DNA from: W0P28-013 sp963621145
GTDB taxonomy: Bacteria > Bacteroidota > Bacteroidia > Bacteroidales > Paludibacteraceae
Reading direction: 5' to 3'
Assembly (NCBI GenBank): GCA_963621145.1
Contig: CAVFDI010000005.1
Coordinates: forward strand, 1 to 49,219
DNA: 49,219 nt
In this document: positions 23,116 through 32,235 of the stretch, piece by piece
Layout: each line of letters opens with the position of its first letter
Numbering within the stretch: the stretch's first letter is position 1
Translations under genes and position numbers: made by a program
Notes under the pieces: model-generated
What the model was told of the DNA's origin: nothing
Database searches by the model: none
What the model saw: the letters and a program-made list of their open reading frames with translations, nothing else

Positions 23116-24756
23116 ATGGAAAAAAGTGCATTGCAGATAGCGCGGGCAGCGTATAAACCGAAATTGCCCGTTGCGCTCGAAGGCGGCATAGTGCTAAACG
23201 AAGGCGCTGCCACCGAATCGGTTGCCGACCAAGCAGCCATCAAAGAACTTTTCCCGAACACCTACGGCATGCCGTTCGTTACTTTCGAACGCGGCAAAGA
23301 GGCGCTGAAGGCACGCGTGAATGTGGGCGTAATACTTTCGGGCGGTCAGGCCCCTGGCGGACACAACGTAATAGCTGGCCTGTTCGATGGTCTGAAACGC
23401 CTCAATCCCGAAAACAAACTCTACGGATTTTTGGGCGGTCCTAGCGGACTTATCGATCACAAATACATCGAACTCACGTCCGACATCATTGACGACTATC
23501 GCAACACGGGCGGTTTCGACATCATCGGTTCGGGACGCACCAAATTGGAGGAAAAAGATCAGTTCGATAGCGGCATCGAAATCTGCAAAGAATTGGGAAT
23601 CAATGCAATAGTTATCATTGGCGGCGACGATTCGAACACCAATGCTTGCGTTTTGGCCGAATATTATCTGCAGAAAAAATGCGGCATTCAGGTTATCGGT
23701 TGCCCCAAAACCATCGATGGCGACTTGAAAAACGACATGATCGAGACTTCGTTTGGTTTCGACACCGCTTGCAAAGTCTATTCTGAGATGATTGGCAACA
23801 TCGAACGCGATGCCAATTCTGCCAAAAAATATTGGCATTTCATCAAACTGATGGGTCGCTCGGCATCGCACGTTACGCTCGAATGCGCACTGCAAACGCA
23901 CCCTAACATCACGCTTATTGGCGAAGAGGTTGAGGCCAAAAACTTGACTCTTGACGATGTGGTTACATACATTGCCGAAGCCGTTGCGGCGCGCGCTGCC
24001 AAAGGCTTGAACTTCGGTACAGTGCTTGTTCCTGAGGGATTGATCGAGTTCATTCCTGCCATCAAACGCTTGATTGCCGAGTTGAACGATATGTTGGCAC
24101 AAAATCAGGCTGAATTCGACCAAGTGCCAGCCGACGAAAAAATTGCGTATGTTGTTAAACACCTCAGTGCCGAAAATGCTGCCATTTTCGAGAGTCTGCC
24201 CACCACGGTTTCGCGTCAGTTGGCTCTTGAGCGCGATCCACACGGCAATGTGCAAGTTTCGCTTATCGAGACGGAGCAACTGCTTGCCGAGATGGTTGGT
24301 AAAAAACTCGCCGCTTGGAAGAAAGAGGGCAAATATGCTGGCAAATTCGCCATTCAACACCATTTCTTCGGTTACGAAGGTCGCTGCGCTGCGCCATCGA
24401 ATTTCGATGCCGATTACTGCTATTCGCTCGGTTTCAACGCTGCGCAACTGATTGCTTGCGGCAAAACGGGCTATATGTCGTCGGTGCGCAACACCACCAA
24501 ACCTGCCGACCAATGGCTGGCTGGCGGCATACCTATCACCGCTATGATGAACATGGAGAAGCGCAATGGTAAGATGAAACCTGTGATTCAAAAAGCCCTT
24601 GTTCGCCTCGATGGCGGTCCGTTCCGTTACTTTGCCGCACATCGCGAAGAGTGGGCGCGCGAAACAGCGTATGTCTACCCTGGTCCAATTCAATATTTCG
24701 GTCCAACCGAAGTCTGCGACCAACCAACCAAGACGTTGGTTCTGGAACACGAATAA
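23116..24756 (+). CDS. pfp: Diphosphate-fructose-6-phosphate 1-phosphotransferase
   Basis: This 546-residue PPi-dependent phosphofructokinase interconverts fructose 6-phosphate and fructose 1,6-bisphosphate using pyrophosphate, reversibly. It is the long (about 550-residue) form typical of plants, spirochaetes and Bacteroidota. Key motifs are GGQAPGGHNVI (phosphate-binding), GGDDSNTNA, where the second aspartate is the hallmark of PPi rather than ATP use, PKTIDGDLKN (catalytic TIDGD) and MGR further on. The ATG at 23116 is chosen because a longer frame begins upstream of the -7 element. A strong terminator follows directly at 24761-24783. The candidate RNA unit just upstream could regulate it if the pfp promoter is bypassed. 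Confidence 0.95.
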   Translation: MEKSALQIARAAYKPKLPVALEGGIVLNEGAATESVADQAAIKELFPNTYGMPFVTFERGKEALKARVNVGVILSGGQAPGGHNVIAGLFDGLKRLNPENKLYGFLGGPSGLIDHKYIELTSDIIDDYRNTGGFDIIGSGRTKLEEKDQFDSGIEICKELGINAIVIIGGDDSNTNACVLAEYYLQKKCGIQVIGCPKTIDGDLKNDMIETSFGFDTACKVYSEMIGNIERDANSAKKYWHFIKLMGRSASHVTLECALQTHPNITLIGEEVEAKNLTLDDVVTYIAEAVAARAAKGLNFGTVLVPEGLIEFIPAIKRLIAELNDMLAQNQAEFDQVPADEKIAYVVKHLSAENAAIFESLPTTVSRQLALERDPHGNVQVSLIETEQLLAEMVGKKLAAWKKEGKYAGKFAIQHHFFGYEGRCAAPSNFDADYCYSLGFNAAQLIACGKTGYMSSVRNTTKPADQWLAGGIPITAMMNMEKRNGKMKPVIQKALVRLDGGPFRYFAAHREEWARETAYVYPGPIQYFGPTEVCDQPTKTLVLEHE

Positions 24757-24760
24757 AAAA

Positions 24761-24783
24761 AACGCCCTTCGGGGCGTTTTTTT
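24761..24783. terminator. Bidirectional intrinsic terminator between pfp and rel
   Basis: AACGCCC and GGGCGTT pair around a TTCG tetraloop, with an A-run on the left and a T-run on the right, so it can stop transcription from pfp (plus) and from rel (minus). It is the best-formed terminator in the window. Confidence 0.92.
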
Positions 24784-24806
24784 GTTTAAGCATTGTTGAA
24801 TTGTAA

Positions 24807-24826
24807 GGGCGAATAATTATTCGCCC
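24807..24826. repeat. Perfect 20-base palindrome GGGCGAATAATTATTCGCCC
   Basis: The same hairpin, with small loop changes, occurs at 22002-22021 and 34738-34757. It lies in the 230-base convergent spacer between pfp and rel and is preceded by GTTGAATTGTAA, again the R2 context. Confidence 0.8.
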
Positions 24827-24986
24827 GCTTTTTCGGATATTTCTGCGATTTTTTTGCTTTGCAAAGTAACAAAATTATCAATTGAACTGACGACACGCCA
24901 CGTCCCCACTGACTTTGTGGCATTTTGATTGGCAGCGGTTAGCGTCCCTATAATCTTTAACCTCTCAACTCTAACCTCTCACCTCT

Positions 24987-27212
24987 CTACGAAATTCGCG
25001 TTACCGATTTTAGGGCGGGCACTTTCAGCAGGTTCATGCAAAGCACATTGATGTCTTCGACGCTGTGGACGAAGATGCCGAATTGCGCCGTGAAAATGCC
25101 ATCTTTGGTGTCGACGGTGGCGTTTTTGATGTTGAGCGAATAGACTTCGGACATCACAGTAACCACTTTTTGCAGCAGACCAGGCTCGTCGATGCCCGTC
25201 ATCTCGATGGTTGCGAGGAACGACAGCACTTTGTGCGTGGCCCATTCGGCGGTGATGATGCGGTTGCCGTAACTGCTTTTGAGTTTTTGTGCCACGGGAC
25301 AATCGCGCTTATGCACTAGCACAGTGCCGTATTCGTCGAGATAGCCAAGCACGGGATCGCCTGGAATTGGGTGGCAGCATTCAGCCAAAGTGTAGCCCTC
25401 TTGCCCCACATTTTCGTCGGTCAGAAGCACCGATTTTTTCTTCTTCGGATCGGAAGTTTTGTCGGCATCGTTTTTCTTGCCAAACTGTAACTTCCACATT
25501 TTCACCCACTTGCTCGGATTTTTGGTTTGGAAAACTTTTGTGGTGATGTCGCCCAAATCGACCAATCCGCGCCCTACAGCGGTGTAGAGTTCGGTAGGTG
25601 TGTTGAATTTGTAGTGATCGACAATGCGCGCGGAGGTAACATTGTTGAGCGGCATGTTCAGTTTTGCCAATTCGGCTTCGACCGCTTTTTTGCCGCGCGT
25701 TTGAATGGCGTGATACTCTTTTTTGAAGACCGATTTCAGCTGTGCTTTAGCGCGTGTGGTGGTTACGATGTCGATCCAGCCAGGCTGCGGCAGTTGCGTT
25801 TGCGAGGTGATAATTTCCACCTGATCGCCGCTTTTCAGTTCGTAGTTGAGCGGCACAAGTTTATGGTCGACTTTAGCACCAATGCAGTGCAGTCCAATAT
25901 CGGTGTGCAGGGCAAAAGCAAAATCGAGCGCTGTTGATTTGGCGGGCATTTTGCGAATGTCGCCTTGCGGGGTGAACACATAAATTTCGCTGGCGTAGAG
26001 GTTCAGTCGGAAAGTGTCCATAAACTCCACGGCATTGGTGTAGTCGGCCGTGTCGAGCATATCTTTCAGCGATTTGAACCACGAGTCGAGGTCGGACAGT
26101 TCGTTGGTGCCTGTTTTGTATTTCCAGTGCGCAGCCAAGCCGTGTTCGGCAATCTCGTTCATGCGTTCAGTACGGATTTGCACTTCAACCCAGTTGCCCT
26201 CGTGGCTCATCAGCGTAACATGCAGCGCCTCGTAGCCGTTGGCTTTGGGCGTGCTGAGCCAGTTGCGCGTGCGGTCGGGGTGTTCCTTGTAGAGCGATGT
26301 GAGCGCCGAATAGGTTACCCAGCAGTTGGCGTGTTCGTCTTCGCCCTCGTGCGGACGGAGAATGATGCGCACCGCCAAAAGATCGTACACTTCGTCGAAC
26401 GGAATATGCTTATTTTGCATCTTGCGGAAGATGGAATAGGGCGTCTTCACACGATAGGTGATGGTGTAATCGTATTTGTACGAATCGAGGATTTGTCGAA
26501 TAGGTTTGATGAATTGTTGGTACGATTCCTCCAATCGAGGCGTAACTGCCGCCACCTGTTCTTGAATTTTTTCGTAGACTTGCGGCTGTTCGTATTTGAA
26601 ACTGAGGTTTTCGAGTTCGGTTTTTATCAAGAAGAAACCTAAGCGAGCGGCAAGTGGCGCATATATATATTGTGTTTCGCCGCAGATTTTGTACTGTTTG
26701 GCAGGCGGCATGGAACCGAGTGTGCGCATGTTGTGCAGGCGGTCTGCCATTTTTATCAGAATCACACGCACATCTTCGGGCATTGTCAGAATCAGTCGGC
26801 GGAAGTTTTCGGCCTGTTCCGATGCTTTCTCGCCAAAAATGCCGCCCGAAATTTTGGTGAGTCCCGAAACGATTTGGGCAATTTTCGTCCCGAAGCGCTC
26901 TTCGATGTCCTCCACGGTGTAGTCGGTATCTTCCACTACATCGTGCAACAGCGCCGAGCAGATTGATGTGGAGCCGAGACCAATCTCTTTCACCACAATG
27001 CGCGCCACGGCCAACGGATGCATAATGTACGGCTCGCCCGAGCGACGACGCACGCCTTGGTGCGCACTCTTGGCAAATTCGAATGCTTTGGTAATGATTT
27101 CGACTTTCTGCTTGTGACGAGTAGCGGCATAGTCCTGAAGCAACGCTTCGAACTCTTTTTGAATCATCGCCTCTTCGTCGGCTTCGGTTAGGTTGGCATA
27201 TTTTTCGTCCAT
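24987..27212 (-). CDS. rel: Bifunctional (p)ppGpp synthetase/hydrolase, Rel/SpoT family
   Basis: This 741-residue stringent-response enzyme has an HD hydrolase domain with H90-D91, E94-D95 and the downstream D157 (MADRLHN), so hydrolysis looks intact. The synthetase domain keeps Mg-binding D277 (YDLLAVRI), the G-loop TPKANGYEALH and E343 (VEVQIRT), so synthesis should also be possible. The usual RxKD charge motif of bifunctional Rel reads RTRN (314-317), with asparagine at the last position. A TGS domain (about 395-455), a conserved-cysteine segment with AECCHPIPGD and a C-terminal ACT domain follow. The gene is convergent with pfp across a shared terminator; its own upstream region is the mosaic repeat R3. 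Confidence 0.95.
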   Translation of the reverse strand: MDEKYANLTEADEEAMIQKEFEALLQDYAATRHKQKVEIITKAFEFAKSAHQGVRRRSGEPYIMHPLAVARIVVKEIGLGSTSICSALLHDVVEDTDYTVEDIEERFGTKIAQIVSGLTKISGGIFGEKASEQAENFRRLILTMPEDVRVILIKMADRLHNMRTLGSMPPAKQYKICGETQYIYAPLAARLGFFLIKTELENLSFKYEQPQVYEKIQEQVAAVTPRLEESYQQFIKPIRQILDSYKYDYTITYRVKTPYSIFRKMQNKHIPFDEVYDLLAVRIILRPHEGEDEHANCWVTYSALTSLYKEHPDRTRNWLSTPKANGYEALHVTLMSHEGNWVEVQIRTERMNEIAEHGLAAHWKYKTGTNELSDLDSWFKSLKDMLDTADYTNAVEFMDTFRLNLYASEIYVFTPQGDIRKMPAKSTALDFAFALHTDIGLHCIGAKVDHKLVPLNYELKSGDQVEIITSQTQLPQPGWIDIVTTTRAKAQLKSVFKKEYHAIQTRGKKAVEAELAKLNMPLNNVTSARIVDHYKFNTPTELYTAVGRGLVDLGDITTKVFQTKNPSKWVKMWKLQFGKKNDADKTSDPKKKKSVLLTDENVGQEGYTLAECCHPIPGDPVLGYLDEYGTVLVHKRDCPVAQKLKSSYGNRIITAEWATHKVLSFLATIEMTGIDEPGLLQKVVTVMSEVYSLNIKNATVDTKDGIFTAQFGIFVHSVEDINVLCMNLLKVPALKSVTRIS

Positions 27213-27219
27213 TCTTGGA

Positions 27220-27360
27220 ATATTTCAGATTTCTAATTTCAGATTTCAGATTTCTAATTTCTGGTTTCTAGTTATTGCAAGCAAAAACGCCACTAAATTA
27301 AATAATTGGAAATTAGATAATTGGATAATTGGATAATTTAAAGTCTTTTGTCCTTACTCT
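27220..27360 (-). repeat. Mosaic repeat R3, copy 1 (upstream of rel) with heptamers
   Basis: On the minus strand the order is AGAGTAAGGACAAAAGACTT, AATTATCC-type octamers, TCCAATTATTTAATT, GCGTTTTTGCTTGCAATAAC, TAGAAACCAGAAAT and then six GAAATYN heptamers (27227-27268 on plus). The same order stands upstream of the DUF4271 gene at 45041-45168, on the plus strand. In both cases the repeat points towards, and ends at or within a few bases of, the start codon. Confidence 0.78.
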
Positions 27361-27373
27361 TTATTCCAAAATT

Positions 27374-27401
27374 CTTGCTACTTGCTACTCACATCTTGCT
27401 A
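27374..27401. repeat. CTTGCTA heptamer array
   Basis: Units CTTGCTA, CTTGCTA, CTCACAT, CTTGCTA keep perfect 7-base phase. The family is shared with 15761-15809. It lies just after the stop of the minus-strand M23 gene. Confidence 0.75.
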
Positions 27402-27406
27402 CTGTG

Positions 27407-28378
27407 TTAATCAAACATCTGTCCCGCATTTTGCGAGAGTTGTATCATCTCGTCGTATTGTTCGGGCGAGAGATCGAGGAAGTAGTAGTTGCGCGGATCG
27501 ACCGGTTTGTCGTGAAAACGCACTTCGTAGTGCAGGTGCGGACCTGTAGATTTGCCCGTGTTGCCCACTTCGGCGATTATTTCGCTGCGCGTAAGTCGCT
27601 GACCTTTCTTCACTTTTATCTTGTGCAGATGTGCATAGAGCGTGCTGTAGCCAAAACCATGGTCTACGGTTATGCAATTGCCATAGCCCTGTCGCCACCC
27701 TGCCGACGACACCACGCCATCGCCCGTGACATACACATCGGTGCCAGTTGGCGCAGTGAAATCCATTCCAGCATGAAAACGGCGCGTGTGATAAACTGGA
27801 TCGATGCGCCAGCCGTAGCCCGACGCCATGCGTTTCAGATTTTTGTTCAGCACAGGCTGAATGGCGGGAATGCAGCGCAGTTTTTGGTCGTTCACCTTGA
27901 CAAGTTTCACCACTTCGTCGTACGACTGCGACTGAATGTAGATCTGCTTCGCCAAATCGTCGACGCGCTTGGTGGCTTCGGTCAAAAGCGAGGCGTTCAT
28001 CATGTCGGCAAAATCGTCGTAGCGGCTATTGTTGCCCAGTGCACTGTGTCGCACGCCATCGGGAATGGGATCGGCCTGAAGAATGACACGATAGAGATTG
28101 TCGTCGCGTTGCTGCAGATCCGACAGCAGCAACTGCACATCGTCCATGCGGCGCTCCAGCAGTTTGTATTGCGATTTCAGGCGAGCATTTTCGGCCGAGA
28201 GTTGTTTTTCGCGCGGCGATTCCACAAAATGGACATACAAAAAGAAAAATGCCACGCCCAAACAGACGCCAGTGAGCAAGAAAAGCCCAATTCGCCGCAG
28301 CACACCCCAAAAGGTGACACTCACTTTCTCGTACGAAAGCGTGTCGGGATTGTAGCGGAATTTAGGTTTTCGAGCCAT
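27407..28378 (-). CDS. Membrane-anchored M23 peptidase
   Basis: This 323-residue protein has a cytoplasmic start, one membrane helix (about 28-50), a coiled-coil stalk (about 55-100) and a helical region, ending in an M23/LytM endopeptidase domain (about 185-300). The zinc site is complete: FHAGMD (H202, D206) and GPHLHYEV (H281, H283), with H250 in the YAHLH segment. Enzymes of this type cleave peptidoglycan cross-links. The N-terminal KPKFRYNPDTLSYE segment is typical of the Bacteroidota version. It has its own -7 element at 28405-28412 and is followed by rel after a repeat-filled 194-base spacer. Confidence 0.92.
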   Translation of the reverse strand: MARKPKFRYNPDTLSYEKVSVTFWGVLRRIGLFLLTGVCLGVAFFFLYVHFVESPREKQLSAENARLKSQYKLLERRMDDVQLLLSDLQQRDDNLYRVILQADPIPDGVRHSALGNNSRYDDFADMMNASLLTEATKRVDDLAKQIYIQSQSYDEVVKLVKVNDQKLRCIPAIQPVLNKNLKRMASGYGWRIDPVYHTRRFHAGMDFTAPTGTDVYVTGDGVVSSAGWRQGYGNCITVDHGFGYSTLYAHLHKIKVKKGQRLTRSEIIAEVGNTGKSTGPHLHYEVRFHDKPVDPRNYYFLDLSPEQYDEMIQLSQNAGQMFD

Positions 28379-28404
28379 GGATTAGCGTGCTGAATAATTG
28401 ACTG

Positions 28405-28412
28405 CAAAGTTA
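28405..28412 (-). promoter_or_regulatory. -7 promoter element of the M23 peptidase gene
   Basis: The minus strand reads TAACTTTG, matching TAnnTTTG. A TTTG at -33 is not seen. Transcription would start about 20 bases before the start codon. Confidence 0.5.
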
Positions 28413-28485
28413 CAAAATTTTTTCAGAACCATGAATCGAGAGCGATGGCAAAGACGCTGAAAAACTATTTTTTTTTCGTGCAAAA

Positions 28486-29292
28486 TCAGCAGCCATAGAA
28501 TTTTCGTAAAATCACTTGAAAATGGCTGTGGCACATCACTTTCGACAAAAATACCGAAAGTCGTTGTGCTGGATCGGGCGTAACCACATAGCGGAAATGC
28601 GGACGACGAGCAGTAACAATTTTCGCCACTTTGCGTGCCAAATAGTCGGGCGAGCCACCATGAGACTCGTCGTGTTCGATGTGCTGCAGCACTCTGCCAA
28701 ACGATGGCGCGTAGTCGGCATCGGCTTGCGTGGCAGCAGAAATGCGCCTGTTGGCCGTGAAACCAGTACAGAAATCGCCTGGTTCGACTAGCACCACACG
28801 CACGCCAAACTGCGCCACTTCGAGACTTAGTGCCTCGCTGTAGCCTTCGATAGCAAATTTTGAAGCACTATACCAACCTTGATATGGAATTCCAAACACG
28901 CCAGCAATGCTGCTCAAATTGATGATGAGTCCGCTGCGCCGGCTACGCATGTGCGGCAGCACACACGAACAAACATGCGCCATGCCAAGGAAATTTGTTC
29001 CGATTTGCAGCGAAATTTCCTCGTCGGTGGCCAACTCAGCAGCACCACCAATGCCCATGCCAGCGTTGTTTATCAGCACATCGATGCGCCCTTCGGCAGC
29101 AATGATTTGTTGCACCGCTGCCTCGATGGTTGCACGGTTGGTAACATCCATTGGCAGCATGGTGAAACTATCGCACGGCTGCGGATGCCGACTTGTGCCA
29201 TAAACACGATGTCCGTCGCTAGCCAAACGCAACGCCATAGCCCGTCCGAAACCCGACGAAGCGCCAGTTATCAAAATGACCTTATGTTCCAT
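28486..29292 (-). CDS. Classical short-chain dehydrogenase/reductase
   Basis: This 268-residue NAD(P)-dependent oxidoreductase has a Rossmann fold with TGASSGFG (9-16). The pattern of a basic residue two positions later in TSRHPQ suggests NADP preference. NNAG is at 75-78, and the catalytic triad is present, with serine in NLSS (127-128) and Y141-SASK145. The extended N- and C-terminal regions fit the 'SDR family oxidoreductase' group acting on retinoid-, steroid- or ketoacyl-like substrates, but the substrate cannot be assigned. It diverges from alaS; on the minus strand a TAATTTTG element (29341-29348) lies upstream. The 107-base spacer to the M23 gene contains that gene's promoter. Confidence 0.9.
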   Translation of the reverse strand: MEHKVILITGASSGFGRAMALRLASDGHRVYGTSRHPQPCDSFTMLPMDVTNRATIEAAVQQIIAAEGRIDVLINNAGMGIGGAAELATDEEISLQIGTNFLGMAHVCSCVLPHMRSRRSGLIINLSSIAGVFGIPYQGWYSASKFAIEGYSEALSLEVAQFGVRVVLVEPGDFCTGFTANRRISAATQADADYAPSFGRVLQHIEHDESHGGSPDYLARKVAKIVTARRPHFRYVVTPDPAQRLSVFLSKVMCHSHFQVILRKFYGC

Positions 29293-29340
29293 AATTTTGA
29301 AAAAAAGAGAAGTTACATTTTTCAGCGTTGTAACTCACCG

Positions 29341-29348
29341 CAAAATTA
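29341..29348 (-). promoter_or_regulatory. -7 promoter element of the SDR gene
   Basis: The minus strand reads TAATTTTG, 48 bases before the SDR start codon. No convincing -33 partner is visible. It is back to back with the alaS promoter. Confidence 0.4.
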
Positions 29349-29372
29349 GCAATTTTGCCCCAAAAAAGGCAC

Positions 29373-29403
29373 TTGCACAGTAGCGCAAAATTTAGTAATT
29401 TTG
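29373..29403 (+). promoter_or_regulatory. Promoter of alaS
   Basis: TTG (29373-29375), a 20-base spacer and TAATTTTG (29396-29403) fit the Bacteroidota consensus. The predicted leader is about 78 bases. Confidence 0.65.
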
Positions 29404-29487
29404 CGAGATTTTGTGGCGCAAATTTCCGGTAAGAGAAAAATGTGCTCAAAAAACGCAGTAAATAATTGATTATCAGAAATATAAATC

Positions 29488-32103
29488 ATGATGACTTCAA
29501 AAGAAATTCGTCAATCGTTCCTCGATTTTTTTGCATCGAAAGGGCATAAAATTGTGCCGTCGGCGCCCATGGTGGTGAAAGACGACCCCACACTGATGTT
29601 TACCAACGCTGGCATGAACCAGTGGAAAAACATCATTCTCGGTAACGACCCAATAACTGCGCCGCGCATTGCTGATTCGCAAAAATGTTTGCGTGTGAGC
29701 GGCAAACACAACGACCTTGAAGAGGTTGGTCACGACACCTATCACCACACCATGTTCGAAATGCTCGGCAACTGGTCGTTTGGCGACTATTTCAAAGAAG
29801 GCGCCATCGATTTTGCGTGGGAATACATTGTCGATGTGCTGCATATCGACCCGAAAAACCTCTACGCAACCGTGTTCGAGGGCTCTGCCGACGAAGGCTT
29901 GGAGCGCGACAACGAAGCCGCCGCCATTTGGGCAAAACATCTGCCAGCCGACCATATTTTGAACGGTAACAAACACGACAATTTCTGGGAAATGGGCGAC
30001 ACCGGTCCGTGCGGTCCTTGCTCCGAAATACACGTCGACAGCCGCTCCAACGAAGAGAAAGCCGCCATTCCAGGGCGCGAATTGGTGAACAAAGATCACC
30101 CGCAAGTCATCGAAATTTGGAACCTTGTGTTCATGCAATACAACCGCAAAGCCGATGGTTCGCTCGAAGGGCTGCCAAACAAAGTAATCGACACGGGCAT
30201 GGGCTTCGAACGATTGGTGCGCACGCTGCAAGGCAAACAATCGAACTACGACACCGACGTGTTCCAACCACTGCTCAAAGCCATTGGTAGCGTGTGCGGT
30301 TGCACTTATGGTAAAGACGAGAAGACCGACATTGCCATGCGCGTCATAGCCGACCACATTCGCACCATTGCTTTTGCCATAACCGACGGACAATTGCCAA
30401 GCAACGCCAAAGCGGGTTATGTGATACGACGCATTTTGCGCCGCGCCGTGCGCTACGGCTACACATTCCTTGGGCAAAAATCGGCGTTCATGTACAAACT
30501 CATTCCCGCCCTCATCGACAACATGGGCGAGGCATATCCCGAGTTGATTCATCAGCAAACACTCATCGAAAAGGTGATAAAAGAGGAGGAAGAGGCTTTC
30601 CTGCGCACGCTCGAAACTGGCATGCGACTGCTCGACCGCGTGATGGACGACACCAAGAAGGCTCATCGTACTGAGATTAGTGGTGTAGACGCATTCACGC
30701 TGTACGACACCTACGGATTCCCGCTCGATCTCACCGAATTGATTCTGAAAGAGAACGGTTTGACGCTGAATCATGCCGATTTCGATGCCGAAATGCAAAA
30801 ACAGAAAGCGCGCGCTCGCAACGCTGCAGCCGTCGAAACGGGCGACTGGATTACGCTGCGCGAAGGCGAAACCGAATTTGTGGGCTACGATATGCTGTCG
30901 TGCGAGGCACACATTCTGCGCTATCGCAAAATGGCATCGAAAGGTAAAGAATATTACCAAATAGTGCTCGACAAAACACCTTTCTATGCCGAAATGGGCG
31001 GTCAAGTGGGCGACACAGGCACTATCACAGCCAACGGCATTAGCACTGCCATAACCGACACCAAGCGCGAAAACAATCTGCCAGTACATATTGCTGCCAC
31101 GTTGCCAGCCGACCCGCAAGCCACATTCACAGCACAAGTGGACGAGGAGCGTCGCCATGCCATCGAGGCCAACCACACCGCCACGCACTTGTTGCACGAG
31201 GCACTGCGCAATCTGCTCGGCACACATGTTGAGCAAAAGGGCTCGTATGTATCGCCAGATGCGTTGCGATTCGACTTTTCGCATTTCCAAAAAGTGACGC
31301 CAGCCGAACTGCGCCAAGTGGAACACGCTGTGAACAAGAAAATTCGCGAAAACATTGCCCTCGACGAGCACCGCAATGTGCCAATAGCCGAGGCAAAAGC
31401 CATGGGAGCGATGGCTCTGTTTGGCGAAAAATATGGCGACAAAGTGCGTGTCATTCGCTATGGCTCGTCCATCGAATTGTGCGGCGGCACACATGCCAAA
31501 TCTACGGGCAACATCGGCATGGTGCGCATCATTGGCGAGAGTTCGATAGCCGCTGGCATTCGCCGAATAGAGGCAATAACAGGCACGGCCGTCGAAAAGA
31601 TGCTCGACACTGCGCAAGATCTGCAAAATGCCCTGCGCGAACTGTTCAACAACACGCCCGACATTGTGGCATCGGTTCAAAAATCGATTGAAGAGAATGG
31701 CGCGCTGCACAAAAAGATTGAGGATTTCATGCGCGAACGCGCCGAACAGATGCGCGAACGGCTGCTCAATCACGCTGAGGAAATAAATGGAGTAAAAGTG
31801 ATTCGCTACTGCGGCGATGCTTCGCCTGAACTGTTCAAGAGCATCATTCCGCACTTCAAAGGTCGCTTTGCCGATGTCAAATTCCTGTTTGTGGCAGGCA
31901 CTGTGTACGAAGGCAAACCCAACCTGACCATTTTCTTGAGTCAGCCTATGGTTGATGCGGGCTACAACGCAGGCAACATGGTTCGCGAGGCTGCCAAGTG
32001 CATACAAGGCGGTGGTGGCGGACAACCTTTCATGGCTTCGGCAGGCGGCAAAAACCCCGCAGGCATCAACGACGCGATAGAGAAGGTGATCTCTGCGCTT
32101 TAG
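29488..32103 (+). CDS. alaS: Alanyl-tRNA synthetase
   Basis: This 871-residue class II enzyme charges tRNA-Ala and edits mis-charged Ser/Gly. The N-terminal catalytic core shows FTNAGMNQWKN and TYHHTMFEMLGNWSFGDYFK-type motif 2 (cut here to its first part) and GMGFERL (motif 3). The editing domain carries the zinc-binding set HTATH (in ANHTATHLLHEAL) and CGGTH (in LCGGTHAKSTG). The C-terminal DHHA1 domain ends in GGGGGQPFMASAGGKNP, a glycine-rich signature. Two ATG codons are adjacent at 29488 and 29491; either may be used. trpS follows 132 bases later, with hairpin H copy 3 between them. Confidence 0.97.
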   Translation: MMTSKEIRQSFLDFFASKGHKIVPSAPMVVKDDPTLMFTNAGMNQWKNIILGNDPITAPRIADSQKCLRVSGKHNDLEEVGHDTYHHTMFEMLGNWSFGDYFKEGAIDFAWEYIVDVLHIDPKNLYATVFEGSADEGLERDNEAAAIWAKHLPADHILNGNKHDNFWEMGDTGPCGPCSEIHVDSRSNEEKAAIPGRELVNKDHPQVIEIWNLVFMQYNRKADGSLEGLPNKVIDTGMGFERLVRTLQGKQSNYDTDVFQPLLKAIGSVCGCTYGKDEKTDIAMRVIADHIRTIAFAITDGQLPSNAKAGYVIRRILRRAVRYGYTFLGQKSAFMYKLIPALIDNMGEAYPELIHQQTLIEKVIKEEEEAFLRTLETGMRLLDRVMDDTKKAHRTEISGVDAFTLYDTYGFPLDLTELILKENGLTLNHADFDAEMQKQKARARNAAAVETGDWITLREGETEFVGYDMLSCEAHILRYRKMASKGKEYYQIVLDKTPFYAEMGGQVGDTGTITANGISTAITDTKRENNLPVHIAATLPADPQATFTAQVDEERRHAIEANHTATHLLHEALRNLLGTHVEQKGSYVSPDALRFDFSHFQKVTPAELRQVEHAVNKKIRENIALDEHRNVPIAEAKAMGAMALFGEKYGDKVRVIRYGSSIELCGGTHAKSTGNIGMVRIIGESSIAAGIRRIEAITGTAVEKMLDTAQDLQNALRELFNNTPDIVASVQKSIEENGALHKKIEDFMRERAEQMRERLLNHAEEINGVKVIRYCGDASPELFKSIIPHFKGRFADVKFLFVAGTVYEGKPNLTIFLSQPMVDAGYNAGNMVREAAKCIQGGGGGQPFMASAGGKNPAGINDAIEKVISAL

Positions 32104-32163
32104 TACAGAGACAGCTCGATCTCGAATCACCCACGCCAAATCACCATGTGAAGCAAAAAAATC

Positions 32164-32188
32164 AATAACCCCGCACTTCAGTGCGGGG
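32164..32188 (+). repeat. Intercistronic hairpin H, copy 3 (alaS-trpS)
   Basis: AATAA, then CCCCGCAC-TTCA-GTGCGGGG, a perfect 8-bp stem with TTCA loop, 47 bases upstream of trpS. All three variable stem positions are Watson-Crick here. A run of T is absent, so read-through into trpS is expected. Confidence 0.75.
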
Positions 32189-32235
32189 AAACAAGCCAAG
32201 ACACACTTACTAAACCAAATCCACCCCTTCTCACC

